Positions 1-5,292 of a stretch of 5,292 nt of DNA are shown here, piece by piece (the first letter of the stretch is position 1; each line of letters begins with the position of its first letter). Made by a program: the position numbers and the translations under genes. This DNA is from Bacteroidota bacterium (GTDB lineage: Bacteria; Bacteroidota; Bacteroidia; B-17B0; Aurantibacillaceae), in assembly GCA_025359355.1 (NCBI GenBank), contig JANYGR010000284.1:1-5292 (forward strand), written 5' to 3'. The notes under the pieces were generated by a model, which was not told the DNA's origin, made no database searches, and was given only the letters and a program-made list of their open reading frames with translations.

Positions 1-22
1 GGCTCATTTCCATAATCTGAGG
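1..22 (+). repeat. Left terminal inverted repeat of the IS
   Basis: The first 22 bases match the reverse complement of 1402-1423 at 17 of 22 positions. The inner 11 bases (ATAATCTGAGG preceded by mismatches) are identical, and the outer tip is GGCTCA here versus GGTTCA on the right. The mismatches cluster between the tip and the inner block. This is the usual two-part pattern of a transposase binding site plus a cleavage tip. Confidence 0.8.
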
Positions 23-48
23 ATTTATTAGCTTTGCTAAAAATTCAT

Positions 49-414
49 ATGATGGATTATAAAGAATCATTTAAGCATGTTTTACCCGAAGGGTTATTAG
101 AATACTTTGATTTAAAGCAGATAAAACTAATATCAGAAACAGACAAGCACCCCGAACATTACATAATAATGCTTGAAGAGAAAAATGTTTTACCCATAGA
201 ACTCAAAACGGAGGAATATGAATCCAAAGGATTTTATGAAGCCCGTCTTGTGCAAGATTTTCCACTTCGAGGCAAGGCAGTTTATTTAGAAATTCACAGA
301 AGGCGTTGGATTCATAAACAAAGCAAAACCTATATCCATAGAGATTTTACACTGATAGCAGAAGGGACAAAATTTACCAAAGAGCTATCCACTTTTTTAA
401 AACAAACAAATTGA
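49..414 (+). CDS. ISAon1-type transposase N-terminal (DNA-binding) protein, ORF A
   Basis: This is the N-terminal half of the split transposase, about 121 residues from the first ATG. The frame is also open from a TTG at 34, but that codon sits next to the terminal repeat. ATG 49 and ATG 52 (M-DYKESFKH) are better starts, and neither has a clear Shine-Dalgarno. The motifs LLPEGLL-like VLPEGLLEYFD near the start and GFYEARLVQDFPLRGK followed by a basic RRRW segment are recognisable from Bacteroidota proteins annotated as ISAon1 family transposase N-terminal region. The layout parallels the N-terminal zinc-ribbon region of ISL3 transposases, but this ORF contains no cysteine at all, so it cannot form that ribbon. 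It probably recognises the terminal repeats. It ends in TGA at 412-414, 14 nt inside the open frame of the catalytic ORF, which lies in the +1 frame. Confidence 0.8.
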   Translation: MMDYKESFKHVLPEGLLEYFDLKQIKLISETDKHPEHYIIMLEEKNVLPIELKTEEYESKGFYEARLVQDFPLRGKAVYLEIHRRRWIHKQSKTYIHRDFTLIAEGTKFTKELSTFLKQTN

Positions 415-1393
415 TACCAGAGAAGATACAATAAGTACAATTGCTTATTATCACAAAGTAAAAGCAAAAGCGCTATATCGTTCATACAAGCACAAAACGG
501 GCGATTATCAAACATGGGAACAAAAACCACATGCAAAAGATTATCTACTCTATCCTGAAAACATAAGTGAATATTTGAGTATAGACGAGGTAAGTCTATC
601 AAAAGGAGAGTTATATACATTTATAACATCCAAAAAAGGTAAAGGCAAAAAAGGAACAATAGTAGCGATGATAGCAAGTACACAAGCACAAGAAATAACA
701 AATGTTTTATTAAAATTACCCATAGAAAAACGATTAGAAGTAAAAGAGATTACACTAGATATGGCTCGCAACATGGAATCTGCTGCACGAAACAGCTTTC
801 CTAATGTCAGTATAGTAACCGATAGATTTCATGTAGTAAAATTAGTATTAGATGCTCTACAACATGTGCGAATAAAATATAGATGGGAAGCTATTGAGCA
901 AGAAAATAAAGACATTAAAACAGCAAAAAACAAAGGAGAAAAACATAAATCTGAAATTTTTACAAATGGTGATACTTTAAAGCAATTATTAACACGCAGC
1001 AGGTACTTACTTTTTAAACGAGAATCAGATTGGACTATAAGCCAACAAGAAAGGGCTATACTGCTTTTTAATAAATATCCATTACTAAAAAGAGCGTATG
1101 AATATTCGATACAATTTAGGAATATATACGAAAATAAAGATGCTCAAAATGCCAAAACAAAATTTGTTCAATGGGCTAATAATATTAGGTTAGAAAAAGA
1201 ATTAACCGAATTTAATAGTGCTGCCAAGTCTATTGCTTATCATTTAGATACTATTTTAAACTTCTTTATAAACAGAAACACAAATGCTAATGCAGAATCT
1301 TTTAACTCTAAAATTAAACTCTTTAGAGCTAAACAAAAAGGGGTAAGTGACGTAGATTTTTTCCTTTTTAGACTTGAAAAATTATTCGCATAA
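401..1393 (+). CDS. ISAon1-type transposase catalytic protein, ORF B (ISL3-like DDE domain)
   Basis: The catalytic half of the transposase is open from 401 (after a TAA at 398-400) to TAA at 1391-1393, giving up to 330 residues. No ATG lies near the beginning. A TTG at 575 is the first conventional alternative start, but using it would discard residues that look functional: DTISTIAYYHKVKAKALYRS resembles the helix-turn-helix preceding the catalytic core in ISL3-type enzymes. I therefore give the whole open frame. A plausible entry is ATT at 410-412, overlapping the ORF A stop, or a frameshift between 400 and 414. Catalytic residues are the D of SIDEVS (584-586), the D of TDRFHVVK (821-823) and the E of NAESFNSKIK (1295-1297). 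A long, largely helical insertion lies between the second D and the E, as is usual in ISL3-like transposases. The C-terminus (FRLEKLFA) looks natural and stops 9 nt before the right repeat. Confidence 0.8.
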   Translation, partial: NKQIDTREDTISTIAYYHKVKAKALYRSYKHKTGDYQTWEQKPHAKDYLLYPENISEYLSIDEVSLSKGELYTFITSKKGKGKKGTIVAMIASTQAQEITNVLLKLPIEKRLEVKEITLDMARNMESAARNSFPNVSIVTDRFHVVKLVLDALQHVRIKYRWEAIEQENKDIKTAKNKGEKHKSEIFTNGDTLKQLLTRSRYLLFKRESDWTISQQERAILLFNKYPLLKRAYEYSIQFRNIYENKDAQNAKTKFVQWANNIRLEKELTEFNSAAKSIAYHLDTILNFFINRNTNANAESFNSKIKLFRAKQKGVSDVDFFLFRLEKLFA

Positions 1394-1401
1394 CCTTTTG
1401 C

Positions 1402-1423
1402 CCTCAGATTATTGCTGTGAACC
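1402..1423 (-). repeat. Right terminal inverted repeat of the IS
   Basis: The reverse complement of this segment begins GGTTCACAGC and ends ATAATCTGAGG. It matches the left end at 17 of 22 positions. It begins 9 nt after the catalytic ORF stop and ends 7 nt before the stop codon of the opposing VWA gene. Confidence 0.8.
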
Positions 1424-1430
1424 CGAAAAC

Positions 1431-3488
1431 CTAAACCTTCCCGTTATATTTCCTCAAAAACCACTCTACCGAAAGTAGAAGTACGATAATGAAAAACAAC
1501 CATTTTAAATTAACCAAATCTGTTAATTGTTTATGAGAATAAGTAATAGATTTAATCGTATCGTTTGCTAAAATTTCTTTTTGTAATTGTTCCAATTGAT
1601 TTCGGTAAACCAATTTACCTCCACTTTGTTTGGCTAGTTGAAATAACAATTGATGATTGGCAACAGTATTTGTTTTTTCGGAAACAATTTTTTTAATAAT
1701 CACCAGTCCTGATTTGGTATAGAGCTTGTCACCATATTTCACTTTGGCTTCGTAAGTGTATTCGCCTGCCGGAAACTGCCCAGCAGCAAGGTTATAAAAG
1801 CTTTGCTTTTTACTAAAGGTGTAATTGTAAGTTTTATGTTGAGCATCTTTCAATATCAATGTAACATCAGGTTCGGTAATTTGCTCGTAACTTTGGTTAT
1901 ATACTTCAGCTGTAAAATCAAGTGCTTCGTTTTCATTAATAATTTTTTTAGTAAAAATTCTAAAAAAACTTTTGTCAGCTTTCACTGATAAGTACTGAAC
2001 AGTTTTACTGATGAGTTCATTGAATAAATTAAAGTTGCTGTGGTCAGCAAAATCGCGCATACGCCAGCGCCACAAGCCATCTCCTATAAAAGAAGCGGTT
2101 TTGATGCCATTGAGTTCGTTAAAGTAGAGGAGAGGGTTATCAGTATCAATAGTGCCAATGCGTTGATTAATTAAGGCATTAGCGCCATTGCTAATAGATT
2201 GATTGCCGAAATTACAGGTTACATCTGGAAACTCTTTCATGTAATTTTTTAAGGCATCGCTAATCGTAAATAGCGAGAACTGTTTTTGCACACTTGCTTC
2301 CACATCATTTAAGCGCGTACTTGCATTATGCGCATCAATACCTAAAATACCAGCAGGCGCATTTAATCCAATAAAAAATACGGATTGATTATTTGTTTTT
2401 AATTCCGCTAAAATACGTTGAGGCACATTAGCTGTTTGATGAAAAATCACTAACGAATAGGGTTTTAAAGGCTTCGTAAATTTATCCAATAAAGACACTT
2501 CTACTTCGTAGGTTTGAGAGGCTGATATGCTTTGTTCTATCGCTGCAATATCGGGATGCGGAGCATTAGCTAATATTAAAATCTTTTCACGATTATCAAT
2601 CACATCAACTATAAAAGACTGCGTGTTGTTTTGTTTGTTTTTATCATCATCTATGGTCGAAAGCGTAACCGTGTATTTTTGTATACCAGAAGTTGTAGCA
2701 TCTAACATAAAATTATAGGTTCTACTAAAACTAGTGGAAGTAATATTTACATTTTCTTGTTTTAAAATTTTATTGTTTTGAGCAATGGAAATGGTAACTT
2801 GCTTATCTTTCAAATCAATAGCATTTACTACTACTTCGGCAGGAAACGCATTGCCTAAATAAGCAATTTGATTGTGATTGATAGTTTGTATCCATACATC
2901 TTTTAGTGGAATCGTATCTCCTAAAGCAATGGCATAAATTGGCGCATTAATTTTTTCGATACTATACAAAGGGTTTGTTCCTTTATTATAAATTCCATCT
3001 GTTGCTAAAATAATAGCGCCAATGTTTTTATTGGCATAGTTGTTTTCTATATCTGAAAATACATTTGAGATATCGGTTTCTTTTCCTTTAAAATCATAGC
3101 TTTCAGATGGTTTGGTTTCCGAATCAAATTGGTAAGATTTAACATCATACTTTTCTTTTACGGCATTTACAAATGCAGCTAAGGCTTTAGTGTATTCTGT
3201 TTTTAATTCGGATGAATCCTTTCCTGCAACAATCGACGACGAATTATCTTGCGCCAAAATAATCACAGGCTTCTCAGTTTCGTTTACCAAACGCTTAATG
3301 AAAATATCTAATAAAAGTAAAGCGATTAAGCTTACTGATACGAAACGTAAGCTCGCTAAGCTTATTAATAGGGGTTTTGAGCGATCACTGTTTTTTTTAT
3401 CTCTAAAATATAAAGCACCTGAAAATACAAACCCTGCTACTAAACATAACAGGGTGTAATACCAAGGATAATTTGAGATAATTTGCAT
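1431..3488 (-). CDS. VWA-domain membrane protein, likely periplasmic-facing
   Basis: This is a 685-residue protein with hydrophobic segments at about residues 11-28, 42-63 and 661-677. The loop between the first two is basic (RDKKNSDRSK) and the tail after the third is basic (RKYNGKV). This predicts that both are cytoplasmic and that the large middle part is periplasmic. Residues 75-200 form a von Willebrand factor A domain with a complete metal site: D81-N-S83-S-S85, T138 and D164 (ATDG). A beta-sandwich-like region (205-295) follows, then an alpha/beta region (about 300-500) resembling glutamine-amidotransferase-like folds. That region begins with EKILILANAPHPD and ends with GDGLWRWRMRDF, a motif I recognise from Bacteroidota VWA membrane proteins. 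A second beta-rich region (510-600) precedes the C-terminal anchor. No amidotransferase Cys-His-Glu triad is evident, so that region is probably a binding domain. The role is unknown; metal-dependent protein binding or scaffolding is an inference. The gene is intact despite the IS 7 nt past its stop, and it follows fabG by 87 nt, so co-transcription is possible. Confidence 0.85.
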   Translation of the reverse strand: MQIISNYPWYYTLLCLVAGFVFSGALYFRDKKNSDRSKPLLISLASLRFVSVSLIALLLLDIFIKRLVNETEKPVIILAQDNSSSIVAGKDSSELKTEYTKALAAFVNAVKEKYDVKSYQFDSETKPSESYDFKGKETDISNVFSDIENNYANKNIGAIILATDGIYNKGTNPLYSIEKINAPIYAIALGDTIPLKDVWIQTINHNQIAYLGNAFPAEVVVNAIDLKDKQVTISIAQNNKILKQENVNITSTSFSRTYNFMLDATTSGIQKYTVTLSTIDDDKNKQNNTQSFIVDVIDNREKILILANAPHPDIAAIEQSISASQTYEVEVSLLDKFTKPLKPYSLVIFHQTANVPQRILAELKTNNQSVFFIGLNAPAGILGIDAHNASTRLNDVEASVQKQFSLFTISDALKNYMKEFPDVTCNFGNQSISNGANALINQRIGTIDTDNPLLYFNELNGIKTASFIGDGLWRWRMRDFADHSNFNLFNELISKTVQYLSVKADKSFFRIFTKKIINENEALDFTAEVYNQSYEQITEPDVTLILKDAQHKTYNYTFSKKQSFYNLAAGQFPAGEYTYEAKVKYGDKLYTKSGLVIIKKIVSEKTNTVANHQLLFQLAKQSGGKLVYRNQLEQLQKEILANDTIKSITYSHKQLTDLVNLKWLFFIIVLLLSVEWFLRKYNGKV

Positions 3489-3575
3489 TTTTTTTAGTTT
3501 AAGTATGAATATATAAGTATGAAGATCGAACTGCTGATAATATACTTAATCTTAATACTTTAATCTTTTTGTCTT
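3489..3575 (-). repeat. fabG-VWA spacer with two pairs of short direct repeats
   Basis: This 87-nt spacer holds a perfect 10-bp direct repeat TAAGTATGAA at 3500-3509 and 3514-3523 (14-nt period). It also holds an imperfect tandem duplication, AATATACTTAATCTT at 3539-3553 followed by AATACTTTAATCTT at 3554-3567. I see no strong hairpin with a T-run and no good TAnnTTTG promoter element on the - strand, which favours read-through from fabG. The repeats could be replication-slippage products in AT-rich DNA or regulator-binding sites; the sequence alone does not decide. Confidence 0.5.
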
Positions 3576-4322
3576 TTAGGTAAGCATTCCGCCACACACC
3601 TTGATGCATTGACCTGTAATATAAGCACTCATATCACTTGCTAAAAATAAAGTTAAATTTGCAACATCTTCCGCTGTACCACCACGTTTCAATGGAATAG
3701 AATCTCTCCATTGTTGAACCACTTTTTCATCTAAGGCTTCGGTCATTTCTGTTTCAATAAAGCCTGGAGCAATAGCGTTAGAGCGGATATTACGAGATCC
3801 TAATTCTAAAGCTACTGACTTAGTGAAACCAATAATACCTGCTTTTGATGCCGAATAATTAGTTTGCCCCGCATTACCTTTTACACCAACAACTGAACTC
3901 ATGTTGATGATAGAACCGCTACGAGCCTTTAACATGGGCTTTTGCACGGCTTTAGTTAAATTAAATACTGATTTTAAATTAGCATTAATCACTTCGTCCC
4001 ATTGTTGTTCGCTCATGCGCATTAACAATGTATCGCGTGTGATACCAGCATTATTCACTAATACGTCAACTGTTCCAAACTCAGCAACAACGTCCACTAC
4101 TAATTGTTCCGCAGCTTTAAAATCGGCAGCATCACTTTGATAGCCCTTTGCTTTGATACCATACGTAGCTAATTCAGCTTCGAAGGCTTTTGCTTTTTCT
4201 ACAGAGCTTAAATACGTGAAGGCAATGTTACAGCCTTGTTCAGCAAATTTTAAGGCAATGCCTTTGCCGATGCCTCTTGATGCGCCAGTAATGATGGCAA
4301 CTTTATTTTGTAATAGTTTCAT
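3576..4322 (-). CDS. fabG: 3-oxoacyl-[acyl-carrier-protein] reductase (SDR family)
   Basis: This 248-residue classical short-chain dehydrogenase/reductase would catalyse NADPH-dependent reduction of 3-oxoacyl-ACP to 3-hydroxyacyl-ACP in the type II fatty-acid elongation cycle, in the cytoplasm. The Rossmann glycine motif is TGASRGIG at residues 12-19 and NNAG lies at 90-93. The catalytic tetrad is complete: N115 (NANLKSVF), S143 (SSVVG), Y156 and K160 (NYSASK). The PGFIETEMT segment (187-194) and the C-terminal YITGQCIKVCGGM closely parallel FabG of other bacteria, and the length is standard. FabG-like paralogues acting on other substrates are common in this superfamily. The segments VVGVKGNAGQTNYSASKAG and ITRDTLLMRM favour true FabG, but no other fab gene is in the window to confirm it. 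The start ATG at 4322 follows A/T-rich sequence without a Shine-Dalgarno, as is usual in Bacteroidota. It is upstream of, and possibly co-transcribed with, the VWA gene. Confidence 0.92.
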   Translation of the reverse strand: MKLLQNKVAIITGASRGIGKGIALKFAEQGCNIAFTYLSSVEKAKAFEAELATYGIKAKGYQSDAADFKAAEQLVVDVVAEFGTVDVLVNNAGITRDTLLMRMSEQQWDEVINANLKSVFNLTKAVQKPMLKARSGSIINMSSVVGVKGNAGQTNYSASKAGIIGFTKSVALELGSRNIRSNAIAPGFIETEMTEALDEKVVQQWRDSIPLKRGGTAEDVANLTLFLASDMSAYITGQCIKVCGGMLT

Positions 4323-4342
4323 AAATAGTAAAAATGAGTGTC

Positions 4343-4382
4343 TAAATATACAAAGATTTATAGAGTATTAGCATCTCTAAAA
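4343..4382 (-). promoter_or_regulatory. Possible Bacteroidota-type promoter for fabG
   Basis: Read on the - strand, AATCTTTG (4358-4351) matches the Bacteroidota -7 element TAnnTTTG at all but its first base. A TTTT (4382-4379) lies 20 nt upstream, roughly where the TTG-like -33 element is expected. The overlapping TATATTTA (4350-4343) is an alternative -7 element with one mismatch. Either would place transcription start shortly before the ATG at 4322. The match is weak, and AT-rich DNA gives many such matches by chance. Confidence 0.25.
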
Positions 4383-4410
4383 GTTGCTTTTTTGTAGCAA
4401 AGTTTGGGTT

Positions 4411-4433
4411 AAAATAGTACTTAAGAATACTAC
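4411..4433 (-). terminator. Weak possible terminator after the secreted-protein gene
   Basis: On the - strand, TAGTA (4432-4428) pairs with TACTA (4419-4415) around an 8-nt loop, with a possible outer G-U pair, and a short T-run follows (4414-4411). It starts a few bases after the stop codon of the 4438-5274 gene, where a terminator would be expected. The stem is short and mostly A-T, so it would be unstable, and it could be chance. Confidence 0.25.
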
Positions 4434-4437
4434 ATAT

Positions 4438-5274
4438 TTATTCTAATTTAATTTGATTAAAATTGTATTGCTTTATTTTTTTTAAATAACGTTTATTGGC
4501 TTTCATATAGGGTTTTAAGGAATGAATTAATTTTTTAAAACGCTTAGTCATATTATCACTAAAATTAATTGGGTCAAATAATTTATAATTTTGACCACCA
4601 TAAGATGTTTTATAATTATAAATAACAATTTTTCGTTTTCGTAAATCGAAAACAAAAATCCGCATTAGTTCACAATTGTTTATTGTTTTTGGAAAAGAAT
4701 GATTAGAGTGATACATTAAGACATCCGTTATAATTTGAAGATCCGCTGGATATTTATTCAAAATAGAAAAGAGATTATCACTCATTTTAATTTCTTTAAT
4801 TAAAGAATCTTGTACTTGTTTTTTGATAAGGGTTAATTCATTTATAAGAGCTAAAGAATCAACGCTAATAAGCATAGGCTTTTTGAAGCCCATCCCCATA
4901 TAACGATCTAAAATTTTAGCAGTTTTAAACTCACAATAATTTTTAATTTGAGAAGCATTTATAGGATAACGAATATAAAATGAAGTGTCATTTGCTTTTG
5001 TATTACTAAAAGAATTCCCATTTAAAATATCATCCATTACCTGCCTATTAGTAAATAATCTGTAATCAACCAACGAAAACAAATTAACTGTTTTGAAATT
5101 AAAAGTAGTGTCATAAGATGTCATTATTTCAGGAGTTTTTTCCTGATAAATACCAAGATATGCACAATATTTCTGCGACCATTCATGATTTTTTTGCGAA
5201 TAACTATTTTTATAAAAACTAAGCAAACAAATGACTAAATGAATTAGGATTTTATTTTTGAATATGCCTTTCAT
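4438..5274 (-). CDS. Secreted protein of unknown function
   Basis: I do not recognise this 278-residue protein. It begins with a typical Sec signal peptide: a basic start (MKGIFKNK), a hydrophobic core at about residues 9-20, and a likely signal peptidase I site after S-Y-S26, before Q27. The mature part would enter the periplasm or beyond. It is rich in Lys, Asn, Ile and Tyr and contains three cysteines (37, 114, 201). Residues 138-165 look helical and charged, and the C-terminal 45 residues are strongly basic (KRFKKLIHSLKPYMKANKRYLKKIKQ). There is no further membrane segment, no canonical lipobox and no recognisable type IX secretion C-terminal domain. Base composition is visibly more AT-rich than in the neighbouring fabG gene, suggesting a less conserved or acquired accessory gene. 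The ATG at 5274 is the natural start because it directly precedes the signal peptide. Only 18 nt of upstream sequence is in the window, so its promoter and upstream neighbours are unseen. Confidence 0.75.
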   Translation of the reverse strand: MKGIFKNKILIHLVICLLSFYKNSYSQKNHEWSQKYCAYLGIYQEKTPEIMTSYDTTFNFKTVNLFSLVDYRLFTNRQVMDDILNGNSFSNTKANDTSFYIRYPINASQIKNYCEFKTAKILDRYMGMGFKKPMLISVDSLALINELTLIKKQVQDSLIKEIKMSDNLFSILNKYPADLQIITDVLMYHSNHSFPKTINNCELMRIFVFDLRKRKIVIYNYKTSYGGQNYKLFDPINFSDNMTKRFKKLIHSLKPYMKANKRYLKKIKQYNFNQIKLE

Positions 5275-5292
5275 TATTTTATTTTTAAAGCA

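Larger units (their letters stand above)
1..1423 (+). mobile_element. Complete ISAon1-type (ISL3-like) insertion sequence
   Basis: An insertion sequence of about 1.42 kb is bounded by imperfect inverted repeats at 1-22 and 1402-1423 and filled almost completely by two overlapping transposase frames on the + strand. The catalytic frame has the ISL3-type DDE layout, and the left tip (GGCTCATTTCC) resembles ISL3-family ends, which commonly begin with GG. The length also suits that family. ISL3 elements usually make an 8-bp target duplication. The right-hand candidate is 1424-1431 (CGAAAACC), but the left flank lies outside the window, so this cannot be tested. Both ends and the whole catalytic triad are present, so the copy may be active, provided the frame change between the two ORFs is normal for the family and not a mutation. 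The exact outer base at each end is uncertain by about one nucleotide. Confidence 0.85.

Noticed and set aside
330..774. Open frames on the - strand at 330-620 and 550-774
   Set aside because: They lie antisense to the transposase frames, overlap them fully and have no recognisable protein character; they are shadows in AT-rich coding DNA.
1803..3459. Open frames on the + strand at 1803-1988, 2527-2718 and 3190-3459
   Set aside because: All are antisense to the VWA gene, which has coherent domains along its whole length; none of the three resembles a protein family.
3901..4371. Open frames on the + strand at 3901-4140 and 4153-4371
   Set aside because: They are antisense to fabG, whose motifs occupy the opposite strand.
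4384..4400. Hairpin TTGCT...AGCAA with a 7-nt loop between fabG and the secreted-protein gene
   Set aside because: A 5-bp stem with no clean T-run is too weak to call as a terminator, and too ordinary for AT-rich DNA to call as an operator.
5227..5238. Possible lipobox LVIC (residues 13-16) in the 278-residue protein
   Set aside because: Position -1 is Ile instead of Gly, Ala or Ser, and the cysteine lies inside the hydrophobic core with more hydrophobic residues after it; an ordinary signal peptidase I site after residue 26 fits better.
1..5292. Search for a novel defence system, CRISPR array, toxin-antitoxin pair, tRNA or structured RNA
   Set aside because: The window is almost filled by an insertion sequence and three genes; the gaps are at most about 115 nt and hold no repeat array, cloverleaf or small gene pair that I can support.

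Overview
The window is AT-rich and looks like Bacteroidota, probably Flavobacteriia or a relative. The evidence is an ISAon1-type transposase pair, a large VWA-domain membrane protein of a kind common in that phylum, starts preceded by A/T-rich sequence instead of Shine-Dalgarno motifs, and a Lys/Asn-rich proteome. This is inferred from protein style; no rRNA or other phylogenetic marker is present.

Positions 1-1423 are an apparently complete insertion sequence on the + strand. It has imperfect terminal inverted repeats (17 of 22 positions identical), and the left one begins at base 1 of the window. The transposase is split into an N-terminal DNA-binding ORF (49-414) and a catalytic ORF (open from 401 to 1393) in the +1 frame. 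The catalytic ORF carries an ISL3-like DDE triad.

The remaining genes are all on the - strand. In transcription order they are: a secreted protein of unknown function (5274-4438); a FabG-type 3-oxoacyl-ACP reductase (4322-3576) with all catalytic residues; and a 685-residue membrane-anchored VWA-domain protein (3488-1431). The 87-nt gap between the last two contains short direct repeats and no convincing terminator, so they may be co-transcribed. The insertion sequence ends 7 nt past the stop codon of the VWA gene and faces it tail to tail, leaving that gene intact.

FabG would serve fatty-acid elongation in the cytoplasm, and the VWA protein probably projects into the periplasm. No functional link between them can be read from the sequence. 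I see no defence system, CRISPR array, RNA gene or phage genes. The points most worth checking are how the transposase frames are joined and whether the element's right-end flank is duplicated beyond the window. I do not find a convincing new biological system here.
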